A DNA stretch of 16,395 nt from Asterionellopsis glacialis (GCA_014885115.2 WKLE02002817.1:8399-24793), one strand, 5' to 3'; positions 7,964 to 16,395 are shown, counted from the stretch's first letter. Notes: a model not told the origin generated them from the letters alone. Translations and numbers: made by a program.

Positions 7964-10045
7964 CTAAATTTTTGGTCCGTATTGTGTGTAATCAGCAGAG
8001 CCTTTATCAGAATATTTCTCAAAGTTTTTAATATACATTGATGCAAGCTTGTTACGTGCTTCATCGTACGCATCGTGGTCATCCCAAGTATTCTTTGGTT
8101 CCAACAAGTGGGAATCTACCCCAGGTAATTCTGTTGGAACTTCGAAGCCAAAAACAGGATCCGTTGTCATAGGAGCATCCTGGATAGAACCATCCAAGAT
8201 AGCATCGATACATCCACGAGTAGTCTTGATACTCATACGCTCACCAACTCCGTATGGTCCACCAGACCATCCACTATTGACAAGGTAGGCAGTTGAGCCA
8301 TGCTTTTCTAATTTTTCTTGCAGAAGGTCAGCATATCTAGTTGGGTGTAAGGTGAGGAAGGCGGCTCCAAAGCAGGGGGAGAAGTTGGGTGTGGGTTCTG
8401 TGATACCACGTTCCGTACCAGCAACCTTGGCGGTGTAACCTGAGATGAAGTGATACATCGCCTGTTCAGAAGAAAGTTTGGCAACTGGGGGGAGGACACC
8501 AAAGGCATCGCATGAAAGAAAAATGATATTCTTCGGGTGATCTGCCATTTGTGGTTTGTGCTGCAAAAAAGATGTTGAAGTGCGGAAAAATGAAATCACA
8601 GGATGAGTAAGATATATTTGATAACTTTCGATAGGAGACGAAAGAAATGAGAGGACGCAACTTACGTAGTTAGGAATATGGAAGATTGGATACGATACAC
8701 GTCCATTTTCAGTCTTGCTGACATCGAAGTAGTCAGGAACAAGTTTTCCATCCACTTCATTGAGTTTCACATTTTCCAGCAACGCATCTGTTTTGATTGC
8801 TCGGTAGATGTCTGGTTCTGTCTTTTCTGTCAAATTGATGGTCTTGGCATAGCATCCACCTTCAAAGTTGAAGATGCCATCATCATCCCATCCATGTTCA
8901 TCATCCCCAATGAGTGCACGGTGGGGGTCGGCTGATAATGTTGTTTTCCCAGTGCCACTCAATCCAAAAAAGAGTGCCGAGTCTCCTTTTTTACCAACAT
9001 TGGCGGAGCAATGCATGGGGAAATCGCCATTCATGGGGAGCCAGTAATTCATGAGAGAGAAGATGCCCTTCTTATTCTCACCGCCATACCATGTTCCGAA
9101 AATAACAGCCTTGGATTTTTCAATGTTGAATACGACAGCTGTATCGGAATGAAGTCCATGACGCTCCCAATCTTCATCAACTTGTGAACAGCAGTTAATG
9201 ACAGTGAAGTCTGGTTCAAAGTCATCTAGTTCAGATGAGTCCACTGGTCGGATAAACATATTGGACACAAAGTGTTGTTGCCATGCCATTTCATGGACAA
9301 AACGGATTTTTCTTTGCGACTTGGGGTTGGCACCAACATAGCAATCAAAGACATAGGCAGTTTCACGAGTGTTGAAGTGTGCGACAGCTTTGTCGTAAAG
9401 TTCGTCGAAGACTTCAGGCGTTGTGGGCTGATTGACTTTACCCCAATCAATGTTGGCGGCACTTTCTGAGCCATCATTCTTGACAACCCACTTATCCTTT
9501 GGAGATCTACCGGTGAATTTTCCAGTGTCAACACAAAAGGTGTCACCGTATTCGGCAGCAGCAACCTTGCCTTCGTTATTCTTCTGTTCATGTTCGAACA
9601 ATTCTTGGAAAGTCAAGTTACGATAGAGAGTCGATGGACCTGTTATTCCGAGCTTGTCAAGGCCTACTTTGAGACAGGCGTCGGTTCCTTCAATCGTTCG
9701 AGAAACATTGTACTCGTCACGAGGGTTCGACTCCGTTTGAGAAAGAGAAGACTGGGATGCTTTTTGTTGATATGCATATGACTGTTTCTTGTAAACAGCA
9801 GGCTTTGTAGAGCTCTGTCGTCAATAAGTGAAGACAAAGGAGGAAGAATATGTTTGATGTGAGAACAAATTTGAAAATAGAGAAGATTAGCAAAGGATAA
9901 TTTTTGTGACTGTGAAAGATTCGCCGCTTACCTTCGAAAAGGTGGAAAACGCTGATCCTGCGGTACGAGCAGCTAACGCCCTGACAGCCATTCTCCCTCC
10001 CATGGCAGAAGCTGTGCGAATCATAATGCGAGTCGACGATAGCAT
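7964..10045 (-). CDS. PCK1: Phosphoenolpyruvate carboxykinase (ATP), mitochondrial-type
   Basis: This enzyme (EC 4.1.1.49) decarboxylates and phosphorylates oxaloacetate to PEP, using ATP, at the entry to gluconeogenesis; in algae it is also discussed for C4-like carbon handling. Exons on the minus strand are 10045-9932, 9814-8666 and 8560-7964, giving 619 residues. Both introns (117 and 105 nt) are phase 0. Visible motifs are [10 protein letters not shown], the [10 protein letters not shown] and MHCSANVG metal and substrate region, the P-loop GLSGTGKTT (about residues 322-330), [12 protein letters not shown], and [10 protein letters not shown]. The catalytic core looks intact. The N-terminus [19 protein letters not shown] continues with Arg, Ala and Ser and no acidic residue for about 38 residues, typical of a mitochondrial presequence. 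ATG 10045 is the first in frame, directly after a TAG two codons upstream; ATG 10024 is an alternative. The enzyme family is certain, the compartment likely. Confidence 0.95.
8561..8665 (-). other. Stop-free 105-nt intron in PEPCK
   Basis: On the minus strand the donor GTAAGT follows the codons for HIPNY, and the acceptor TTGCAG precedes HKPQMADHP. The intron is phase 0, 105 nt long and lacks in-frame stops, so the reading frame runs through it and adds 35 residues if it is retained. The translated intron is hydrophobic and Ser/Phe-rich, unlike the enzyme, and other PEPCKs have no such insertion there. It is therefore called an intron. Confidence 0.85.
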
Positions 10046-10351
10046 CGTCTATTGATTAGATCGGTATTATTTTATCGGAGGGTAAAAGATATGCGTTGTG
10101 TAGCTGTTGTGTTTTGTGGTGGTGAGCCAAGCAAGAATTTTATGAAGTCGTCAAAGAAAACAAAAACCGTGTCAACAGTCAATGACGAGCACACTTTTTG
10201 ATTCGTTTGGTTTGGGGGTTCGCATACCAAAATCTGCTCGGAAGATGAAAGGAAGATGAAGCGAGACATCATGTTTTTCTTCATACGATGACATCCGTGA
10301 GTCAGGTGTCTGTGAGAGTGATATCAAAATTCTACTTGCGTAAACCTCGTA

Positions 10352-10365
10352 TGCGATCGCACGTG
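10352..10365. promoter_or_regulatory. Overlapping palindromes TGCGATCGCA and CACGTG upstream of PEPCK
   Basis: A perfect 10-bp palindrome (10352-10361) overlaps a CACGTG (10360-10365), which is followed by AC, giving a G-box-like CACGTGAC. It lies about 310 bp upstream of the PEPCK start codon. A bZIP or bHLH site is a reasonable guess; no transcription start is visible to support it. Confidence 0.35.
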
Positions 10366-11070
10366 ACACTTTTGAGTTCTCGTTTGACTTGACTAGATCC
10401 GCCAATGAGTTTAGTTTTTCCGCAGTAGCGAAAAAAATAGCTTTGGTACGATTTCTACCAGGTATTTCCGTTTTTCAACACTGAATTTGCACCAAAAGCA
10501 CGTTCTGAACGACCGGCAACCGATGAATGACGAAGTGAAAAGCCAACCAGAATTCAAGAATGCGAAGTCCGTCTGCCTGGGGTCCGGATGAAGAATAAGT
10601 GAGAAAAGAAGTCGAACTAAGTACCAATACCCATGGAAGTGATTAAGAAAAATTCTGCACACGAAATAATGAGAACTCGCTTCTTCGTCTCGTCTCTCCT
10701 GCACAGAAGATGTGTCCGACTCCTCCGTTCACTCTACCTTCAAATTTTCCATTTTGGTGCAAGATGTTGAACGTTTATCTTATTTCATCTTAAGCATATA
10801 TCTATCCAGAGGCTTCGCATGCGTACTGGAAAGAAGATTGGTAGGAGTAGCATCTCGCCAGAAAAGTGTGCTTGGAAGAGCGAACTTTCAGATAATGGGA
10901 TTAGATCATACACGACTTGAACGTTCAAATTGAAAGAGGTTATATAGCACAATATATTCATACATTATATATATAGGGTGGACATAATTTTCTCGTATTT
11001 CTGTTTTGGCCGGTCTTATAGTCCTATGTACGTAATAAGACGAAATAAACCTATTCTGTGTATAGCAAAA

Positions 11071-11150
11071 ATATGCTAGTAGTGTAACTGGTACCAGATT
11101 TTATGTCCTACCCAGCGGCGGTGCGTGGGAGTGTCGATCCCAAGCAGATG
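11071..11150 (+). other. tRNA-like fold without an anticodon arm
   Basis: ATATGCT (11071-11077) can pair with AGCAGAT (11143-11149) at six of seven positions, like an acceptor stem. TGGGA (11126-11130) and TCCCA (11138-11142) form a 5-bp stem around the 7-nt loop GTGTCGA, like a T-arm. The A-box-like TAGTGTAACTGG starts near 11079. No credible 5-7-5 anticodon arm lies between, so this is not called a tRNA gene. It may be a decayed tRNA, a tRNA-derived short repeat or chance. Confidence 0.2.
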
Positions 11151-11333
11151 AGAGTACACACATCATCGTTCATCGTACTTTAGTCCTATAATACATCATA
11201 TTCTCAGAAGAGTGAAATCGCTTGTTGGCATGGACATGGACTGACAGGACAAAAGAACTCTAGCGGTGGACACATCAATACCACACCACACGACTACAAG
11301 AAAATTTACTCAGTTCAAAAGCTGACGAAGACC

Positions 11334-12350
11334 ATGATGGTAGTGATGCGGTTGGCGTTCAGAAGAGTGTCGATTTTCAAAACTACAACGCTATTGCGCT
11401 TGATTACATTGATACTATTGCTCTGTACTGATACAATATTGGCAAAATCGCCTTCTTCGATTTTTCCTTTCCAGATTAGACATTTCAGTGTAAATCTTTC
11501 CCTTGCAAAAAGAAGAACAAGTGAGACTACCAAACCATCAACAAAAAATAAAGTATTGTTCTTCTTGGGTAGTTGGAATCGACCTTTCATTTTCCAAAAA
11601 AGATCAAGTCGTGGTGAAACTGCTGCTGCTGACAGGGAAAGTTCTATTAGTAGCAGTTATGGTAAGATTGACAAATCCAAGATGACCACTGCTATTACTC
11701 GTCACCGTAGTAGAAGTGTACCATCCAAAAGTAATGATTTCTTCAAACAACAGATTCAAAACATTGTACAAGGTACACCTCGAAAGCCAGGACCACGTGT
11801 TATCCACCATGCCCTATATTGGTTGACAGCTCTCGATGCAGTCCAGTGCTTAATTGCGAATGACTATATAGTCCCCGCATTGTTGAGTGCTGGTGGTGGT
11901 AGAAGTAGTGGAGCAAGTGGCGGTAGTAAAAAAGGTATAACCTCGGTATATTCAACACTTTTTTACTTTGCAAGGTTACGACCACGTTTACTTTATTCTG
12001 TTGGTGCCTTACTACGGGCCTTACAATTATGCACGCCACTTCAACGACTTATTGATCCAACTATAGGGGTAGGTGCAGGTATTAATTTATGTGCCCTTAT
12101 GGCAAAAAGCCGATGGGTCAAACCTCTTGTGTTGGGATGGGCTACTACAAAATATATATGGGTATGGCTAGGTGCAAGTAAAGTCCATGGAGCACATGTA
12201 CCCATTGTCCTATCCATGATGCAAAAGAAACGTTATGAAGAACAATCGTCATCATGGTCACCACCATTGGGATACTCTCTTAGTAAAGGTGGTAGTGGTG
12301 GTGTTTTTGGTGGTGGTAGTAGTAGTAACATTGGGGCTGATGAAACATGA
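11334..12350 (+). CDS. Unrecognised protein with signal sequence and hydrophobic segments
   Basis: One intronless frame of 338 residues starts at the first of two adjacent ATGs (11334, 11337). The N-terminus has Arg/Lys, then a hydrophobic stretch LLRLITLILLLC (about 20-31) and a small-residue end (ILAKS, about 35-39), consistent with a signal peptide or anchor. Residues 40-155 are basic and Ser/Thr-rich, probably disordered. Residues 156-300 look conserved and folded: VIHHALYWLTALDAVQC, then a Gly/Ser linker (about 187-200), then hydrophobic segments around 205-233 and 242-282 with many aromatic residues. The C-terminus is Gly/Ser-rich. There is no plastid-type ASAFAP motif after the signal, so entry to the ER and a membrane location are likelier than plastid import. 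It converges on the 12746 gene. I do not recognise the family. Confidence 0.75.
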   Translation: MMVVMRLAFRRVSIFKTTTLLRLITLILLLCTDTILAKSPSSIFPFQIRHFSVNLSLAKRRTSETTKPSTKNKVLFFLGSWNRPFIFQKRSSRGETAAADRESSISSSYGKIDKSKMTTAITRHRSRSVPSKSNDFFKQQIQNIVQGTPRKPGPRVIHHALYWLTALDAVQCLIANDYIVPALLSAGGGRSSGASGGSKKGITSVYSTLFYFARLRPRLLYSVGALLRALQLCTPLQRLIDPTIGVGAGINLCALMAKSRWVKPLVLGWATTKYIWVWLGASKVHGAHVPIVLSMMQKKRYEEQSSSWSPPLGYSLSKGGSGGVFGGGSSSNIGADET

Positions 12351-12745
12351 TGTGATGCTAATCTAATGTTTGTAATATGAGATTACGTGATGAGATAATT
12401 TCTTTTGAGGCTTGAGAAAATAATTCCTAATACGCTATCAACGGCTACAGTAACATCTTCGTTTCTACATGCTGTTTTCACAGAATTTGGTTTGTCAATG
12501 GCAGTAGAAAAAATGGTCTCTTTCGACAAGTGCTGCAAACGCTGTTCATCATTATTTTTTGTGCAATCAGCTAATCTTTTTTTAATATTTTGAAAGATTC
12601 ATCATGAGGGAGATAAATTTAATTATTCCTCATCTTGTGGAATTATAGACAACAGTCTGAGCCTTAGTATAGACTAATTAATGCAAATATTTTGAAATTG
12701 TTAGTTTTATTTATGGTGTACATTCTTCCTATTCTTCCATATCAA
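12351..12745. other. Convergent 3' region, no supported gene
   Basis: This 395-bp AT-rich gap lies between two converging genes. A 62-codon ORF at 12405-12593 has no recognisable content. The region appears to hold only 3' UTRs. Confidence 0.6.
12706..12711 (-). terminator. Candidate poly(A) signal for the 12746 gene
   Basis: TTTATT on the plus strand reads AATAAA on the minus strand, 35 nt past the stop codon. Distance and motif fit a polyadenylation signal, without further support. Confidence 0.35.
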
Positions 12746-13399
12746 TCAGTTTTTAGTTTCCATTTTGTTTGGAGATGGATATACAAAATCAAATTGTGGG
12801 TTTCCTGTAATAGGCCATAATACTAAAAAATGATGTATTAAATCAGATATTATCAATGCCCAACCAATAACACGAATCCACCACCACCTCCAATACGCTG
12901 GGTCGGTATCATAACTGGAAATGGGAGGATACGCAACATCAGGATGGTCAGAAGAAGAAGGAGAAGCATGAGCTAATCTCCCCACTGTAGTACTTTTTTG
13001 TTCTTGTTCTTCTTCATCAACATTTTCTTCTTCTTCGTCTGTAAATTGTTGTTGCCGTGATTGTGGTTGTTGAAAAATATAATTATAATAATAATTTTGT
13101 AGGTTCATCCGATGACGTTTTTCAAGGATTATCATGAGTAAACCAATGTATCCATGATGAATGCGTATACCAAATGTAAATTTACCAATGGTGGATGCTG
13201 TATCTTTGGTCGATTGTAAATGAAATCCAAATCGTAATATACATGTAACTACTTCCAATACAAACGCAAATCCGAATATCCATTTTAACGTTACAAATGA
13301 CGTAGTACTACCATTATGATTTGGACGAACCGTAGGAGTCGCAGTTGAAAAATACAAGCTTCCTATACTTCTGCTACTAGCATCGGTACTATCATGCAT
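12746..13399 (-). CDS. Unrecognised multi-pass membrane protein with two HH motifs
   Basis: The frame encodes 217 residues from ATG 13399. The open frame extends nine codons further to a GTG, with a TAA just above it, so 13399 is the natural start. Three hydrophobic segments are visible: TLKWIFGFAFVLEVVTCIL (about residues 38-56), a shorter one after RIHHGYIG (about 79-92), and WWWIRVIGWALIISDLIHH continuing to FLVLW (about 172-195). Paired histidines occur at 81-82 and 189-190, each at a membrane boundary. A highly acidic loop (EEEENVDEEEQ, near 122-132) and Gln/Ser-rich sequence separate the second and third segments. The end, WPITGNPQFDFVYP, looks conserved. Paired His at membrane edges can bind haem or metal in other proteins, but nothing here proves that. 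The gene is intronless, convergent with 11334 and divergent from the TFIIF gene. Confidence 0.75.
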   Translation of the reverse strand: MHDSTDASSRSIGSLYFSTATPTVRPNHNGSTTSFVTLKWIFGFAFVLEVVTCILRFGFHLQSTKDTASTIGKFTFGIRIHHGYIGLLMIILEKRHRMNLQNYYYNYIFQQPQSRQQQFTDEEEENVDEEEQEQKSTTVGRLAHASPSSSDHPDVAYPPISSYDTDPAYWRWWWIRVIGWALIISDLIHHFLVLWPITGNPQFDFVYPSPNKMETKN

Positions 13400-14396
13400 G
13401 ATGACTGCGGGTTTACTTACTTCCACCGTTTGTTGTTGTTATTGATTCTATCCTTGAATACAGTACGTAATGCTACTACCAAACCAACTTGTAAAACTAC
13501 AGTCCGAGCTATGATGCAATTATTCTCTTGATTTGGCTTTGATTTGTAGCTGTCATTTGCGGTGATTTGGGGTGGATACAGTCACATTACGTTGTCGTGT
13601 TGCCATTTGCTATGCTTGTTCTTCGTAAGAGGAACTCCCGCCGACATCACAAGATACAGACACAAGAGTTAGGGATCACAATAAGCTAAAGCCTCTTGAC
13701 TACAGTGGAAATAGACATACTGATCAAATCTAAAAATTACTATCCTTAACTCCAAAAAGTTAAGATGAGAACCCCGACTGACTGTCTGTCTGTGGGTCAC
13801 GGGTGGAGATTTCTCCTCCTTGCAGCTGCTCGCTAATACATGCCATGCTTGCAGCTGACACAACAGAGCTGATGCCATTAAAATTTAGGTTTTAGTAAAT
13901 ATACATAAATTCATTTTGAACCATTTAGTACAATAAATTTACAAGTATCTTTCATCTTTCAATGATATTTAAATATTGATCTCTACAAAATAATATTTTA
14001 ATATAGTAATTATTATTTTCCATAAACTATTATATTACACCTACTGAATGTTGATGGGGACAGATCTCCTCTGGACACGCAGAGGGATAAAACCTTTGGC
14101 ACCCCCAACTTCGAAACTAGACACAGAGGACAACAGCAAAAGATAGAATATTATACAAACAAAGAGTGTCTGAACGATCAAAGGGAGAGATCATTGTTGA
14201 CAAAATAGCACTACACGTATAGAGTTAAAAACAATAGCAGTTCAAAGCATAGTTCTACGAGAGACAGACAGAACGAGAACCAAACTCTACTATAGCTAAA
14301 ACTAACTAGCCTCTAGAAGACTTACAGTATCTTGGAAGAGAGAAAGGCATCCCTGCGGTTTGAAAGAGGTAAAAATAGCACGCATACTGAAGAATC
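13400..14396. other. Divergent intergenic region upstream of TFIIF-alpha
   Basis: This nearly 1-kb spacer lies between divergent genes and presumably carries both promoters and 5' UTRs. It is very AT-rich from about 13875 to 14040. The 69-codon minus-strand ORF at 13669-13878 has no recognisable content. I see no RNA gene or clear repeat. Confidence 0.6.
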
Positions 14397-16382
14397 ATGT
14401 CAACGAATCATCCCAATCATACAACGAAACAACAGCAGCCACGATTTGGTATGGATGTTGTGTTAGTCCAAAAAGGAAAAGCAGTACAAAGTGGAGAAAG
14501 CATTAGGTTTCAATTAATCAAGGGACCTACAAGACAAAATCAAAATGATCCTGTCAATCCGAAAGCACCTCAAGAATCATTTCCACAACTAATGAAATTT
14601 ACAGAGACTGTGATACGTCCAGATTTTAGTTCTAGTAATTCACCATGGACATCAGCAAGATTTTATCAACAAGATATACCCAAAGTACAAGATGATTCCG
14701 ATGAAGAAGGTGCTGGTGAAAGTACAACTAAAACCAGGAAAAAAAGATGGAGACGTCCCGATGCACCACGAAGACAATGGATGTTACAAGAAGAAAAGGA
14801 TTTTTTTGAAACCACCATTGCCAAACGTCAAAAGAAAGCATTACCTGCCGATCGTGTTTCTACACGATATGAAGGTGTCAATGAACATAATCCCAGTCAT
14901 TATGTGGTATTGACTGTGAAACGAAATAATAATAACGACACTGATGAAATGGATGAGGATGACGATGAGGACGACGATCAAATGCCTAAAATTCAGGTAA
15001 CTACCTTACCCCCCAATTCACATATTAATTTTTCACAACCTGCCAATCGTAAAACATTGTCCATGACACAAGCCGAACAGGCTATACAAGATCAACGAGG
15101 TAAAATGACACGATTCATGATGCATAAAAAATCAAATGCATTAGATGTTGGTACAAGTGGTAGTGGTGGTAGACTAGGTGCTGGTGCAACAGCAAATGGT
15201 GTTGGTGGTGGTAGTAAGGCACGACTTCTGGGGAGACTTCAATCTAATTCTCTCAAGAATGACAATGATATTGATGAAGATGATATTATGGGTGATTTAC
15301 GGTTTAAATCACGCAAGGGTGGTACATCCCGTGCACGTAAAGAATTATTAACAACCTTGGGTGATTCCAATGTTGCTGTAGATGATGATGGTGTACTAGG
15401 TGGTACCAATGATGCTGAATTTGGTGGCAGACGTCATTTTGGCAAATTAAACATCGATAAAGAATCATTTTCAAAACAACACGGTGGTGGTGAAAAGGGT
15501 ACTATTGGTGGTACTGCAGCAGCAGGGAATGATGGATTGGCCATGGCAGATGATTTTTATCAACGTGATGTCAAGGAAGAATATGAAGAACTAGATTATG
15601 ATGCAAATGAACAATTTGATGATGATGATGTGGATTTAGGTGAATCCGAGGTAATTGTAGATACAGGTGGATTTGCAGCAGATGGTGAAGATGAGGATGA
15701 GGATGACTTTGTAGAACAAGAACGTGAAGGTGCAGAAGGTTTAGCAACTGTAGCTGGATTTCGACAAATGCTTGCCAAGGCAAGAGGTGAAACTGTCGGT
15801 GAACAGCAACAACAACAGCAGCAGCAGCAATCGCAAGATGGTACATCTACCGCAGGTGCATCTGCTTCTGGTATGGCAGGGATGGAAGGTGGCGCGGATG
15901 GTGTTGCAAAGAAGCCAGATGGGACGATGGGTACGGATGGGACGAAGAATCAATCATCTTCGGGTGTGGCAGGTACATACAGGGTGGTTGGTGTCGGCGG
16001 TGATACAGCTAATGCTACGGCAGCTGTGACTTCCACAACAGCAGATGGTGGAAATTCTACCATGGCATCAGATATCAATGCAGGTACTGATTTGACACCC
16101 ATTGATAAGATGAAGGCTTCCTCCAAGAAATATACAGGCAAAGAGTTAGATGACAATGGAGATCGCCTCATTACCCTTGAGGCTGTACGAAAAGAAATTT
16201 GGTTACGTAATGGTGCTATCGCCACAAAAAATCTCATGAAGATTTTTAGTATTTCAAAGAAAACAGTGCAAGAACGGAAAGACAAATTCCAAGCTGCCAT
16301 TAAGGAATTATGTACTTTCAAAAAGGATCCTGTGGAAGGAAATATGTTAGTATTGAAACAACATTATGCAAATATGGGGTAA
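14397..16382 (+). CDS. GTF2F1: Transcription initiation factor TFIIF, alpha (RAP74) subunit
   Basis: TFIIF is a general factor that escorts RNA polymerase II into the preinitiation complex and helps start-site use and elongation; alpha pairs with beta (RAP30). The 661-residue frame is intronless, and a TGA two codons upstream of ATG 14397 fixes the start. The N-terminal dimerisation region is recognisable: MKFTETVIRP and PWTSARFY, then RRQWMLQEEKDFFE (about 125-138), YEGVNEHNPSHYVVLTV, and TLSMTQAEQAIQDQRGKM (about 220-237) with RFMMHK, matching the RAP74 block that ends in EEAE...RWMM. An acidic run (about 182-194) interrupts the domain. The middle is low-complexity: Gly/Ser, Asp/Glu and a nine-Gln tract. 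The DYDANEQFDDDD motif matches the family's DYEEEFQDDE-like acidic segment. The C-terminus (about 588-658), LITLEAVRKEIWLRNGAI and onward, matches the RAP74 winged helix. The stop lies 13 bases before the window end. Confidence 0.92.
   Translation: MSTNHPNHTTKQQQPRFGMDVVLVQKGKAVQSGESIRFQLIKGPTRQNQNDPVNPKAPQESFPQLMKFTETVIRPDFSSSNSPWTSARFYQQDIPKVQDDSDEEGAGESTTKTRKKRWRRPDAPRRQWMLQEEKDFFETTIAKRQKKALPADRVSTRYEGVNEHNPSHYVVLTVKRNNNNDTDEMDEDDDEDDDQMPKIQVTTLPPNSHINFSQPANRKTLSMTQAEQAIQDQRGKMTRFMMHKKSNALDVGTSGSGGRLGAGATANGVGGGSKARLLGRLQSNSLKNDNDIDEDDIMGDLRFKSRKGGTSRARKELLTTLGDSNVAVDDDGVLGGTNDAEFGGRRHFGKLNIDKESFSKQHGGGEKGTIGGTAAAGNDGLAMADDFYQRDVKEEYEELDYDANEQFDDDDVDLGESEVIVDTGGFAADGEDEDEDDFVEQEREGAEGLATVAGFRQMLAKARGETVGEQQQQQQQQQSQDGTSTAGASASGMAGMEGGADGVAKKPDGTMGTDGTKNQSSSGVAGTYRVVGVGGDTANATAAVTSTTADGGNSTMASDINAGTDLTPIDKMKASSKKYTGKELDDNGDRLITLEAVRKEIWLRNGAIATKNLMKIFSISKKTVQERKDKFQAAIKELCTFKKDPVEGNMLVLKQHYANMG
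15804..15830 (+). repeat. CAR (CAG/CAA) trinucleotide tract encoding nine Gln
   Basis: Nine Gln codons (CAG CAA CAA CAA CAG CAG CAG CAG CAA, residues 470-478 of TFIIF-alpha) lie in its disordered linker. CAA interruptions reduce slippage. Such tracts vary in length between strains. Confidence 0.9.
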
Positions 16383-16395
16383 ATAGAAAAGACGT

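Larger units (their letters stand above)
10046..11333. other. Divergent intergenic region between PEPCK and the 11334 gene
   Basis: This 1.29-kb region separates two divergently transcribed genes, so it should hold both promoters. ORFs of 70-97 codons occur (10411-10704 minus, 10712-10933 plus, 10172-10405 minus), but none has recognisable content. Features seen are the palindrome TGCGATCGCA overlapping CACGTG (10352-10365), TACCAGGTA (10456-10464), a TATA-rich stretch near 10938-10978, and a tRNA-like fold at 11071-11150. Confidence 0.6.

Noticed and set aside
9724..9736. Perfect B-box-like word GGTTCGACTCC on the plus strand.
   Set aside because: It lies in PEPCK exon 2, lacks paired stems and an A-box upstream, and is explained by coding sequence.
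10411..10933. Pair of divergent ORFs (10411-10704 minus, 10712-10933 plus) in the PEPCK upstream spacer.
   Set aside because: Compositions look random, no conserved motif is visible, and no splice sites extend them into a larger gene.
13400..13426. GTG-started nine-codon extension of the HH-motif membrane protein.
   Set aside because: An ATG exists at 13399 and a stop lies just above the GTG.
15571..15953. His/Leu-rich ORFs on the minus strand across TFIIF-alpha.
   Set aside because: They are antisense readings of Asp/Glu and Gly triplet runs in a clearly coding plus-strand gene.

Overview
This is nuclear DNA of a photosynthetic-type eukaryotic microbe, most likely a diatom. The clues are short spliceosomal introns (about 80-170 nt, GT...AG), AT-rich spacers, a single-pass receptor-like protein with extracellular leucine-rich repeats (LRRs) ending in a Cys cluster, an ATP-type PEP carboxykinase with a mitochondrial-type leader, and a TFIIF large subunit rich in low-complexity tracts. 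The diatom assignment is inferred from protein style, not from a marker gene, and I cannot name the species.

Layout, left to right. (1) Positions 2-2735 (+): the 3' part of an LRR transmembrane protein in eight visible exons. All seven introns are phase 1, and four exons are exactly 72 nt, one LRR each. (2) 4017-5037 (+) and 6395-7684 (+): two diverged tandem copies of an unrecognised gene family. Each has a basic, possibly nuclear, N-terminal half, one phase-2 intron at the same Arg codon, and a PAS-like C-terminal half. (3) 7964-10045 (-): mitochondrial-type ATP-dependent PEP carboxykinase in three exons; one of its introns is stop-free and a multiple of three. (4) 11334-12350 (+): an intronless gene for an unrecognised protein with a signal sequence and several hydrophobic segments. 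(5) 12746-13399 (-): an unrecognised membrane protein with two HH motifs. (6) 14397-16382 (+): the large (alpha, RAP74-type) subunit of the general transcription factor TFIIF, ending just inside the window.

The spacers hold no further gene I can support. They do hold structure: a 9-bp hyphenated palindrome (TACC-T/A-GGTA) found five times, two CACGTG-centred palindromic sites, tandem micro-repeats, and one tRNA-like fold without an anticodon arm. The genes do not form one pathway; this is ordinary eukaryotic neighbour order with one local tandem duplication. The parts most likely to be undescribed are the duplicated PAS-like family, the HH-motif membrane protein, the non-LRR island in the receptor, and the recurrent intergenic palindrome.
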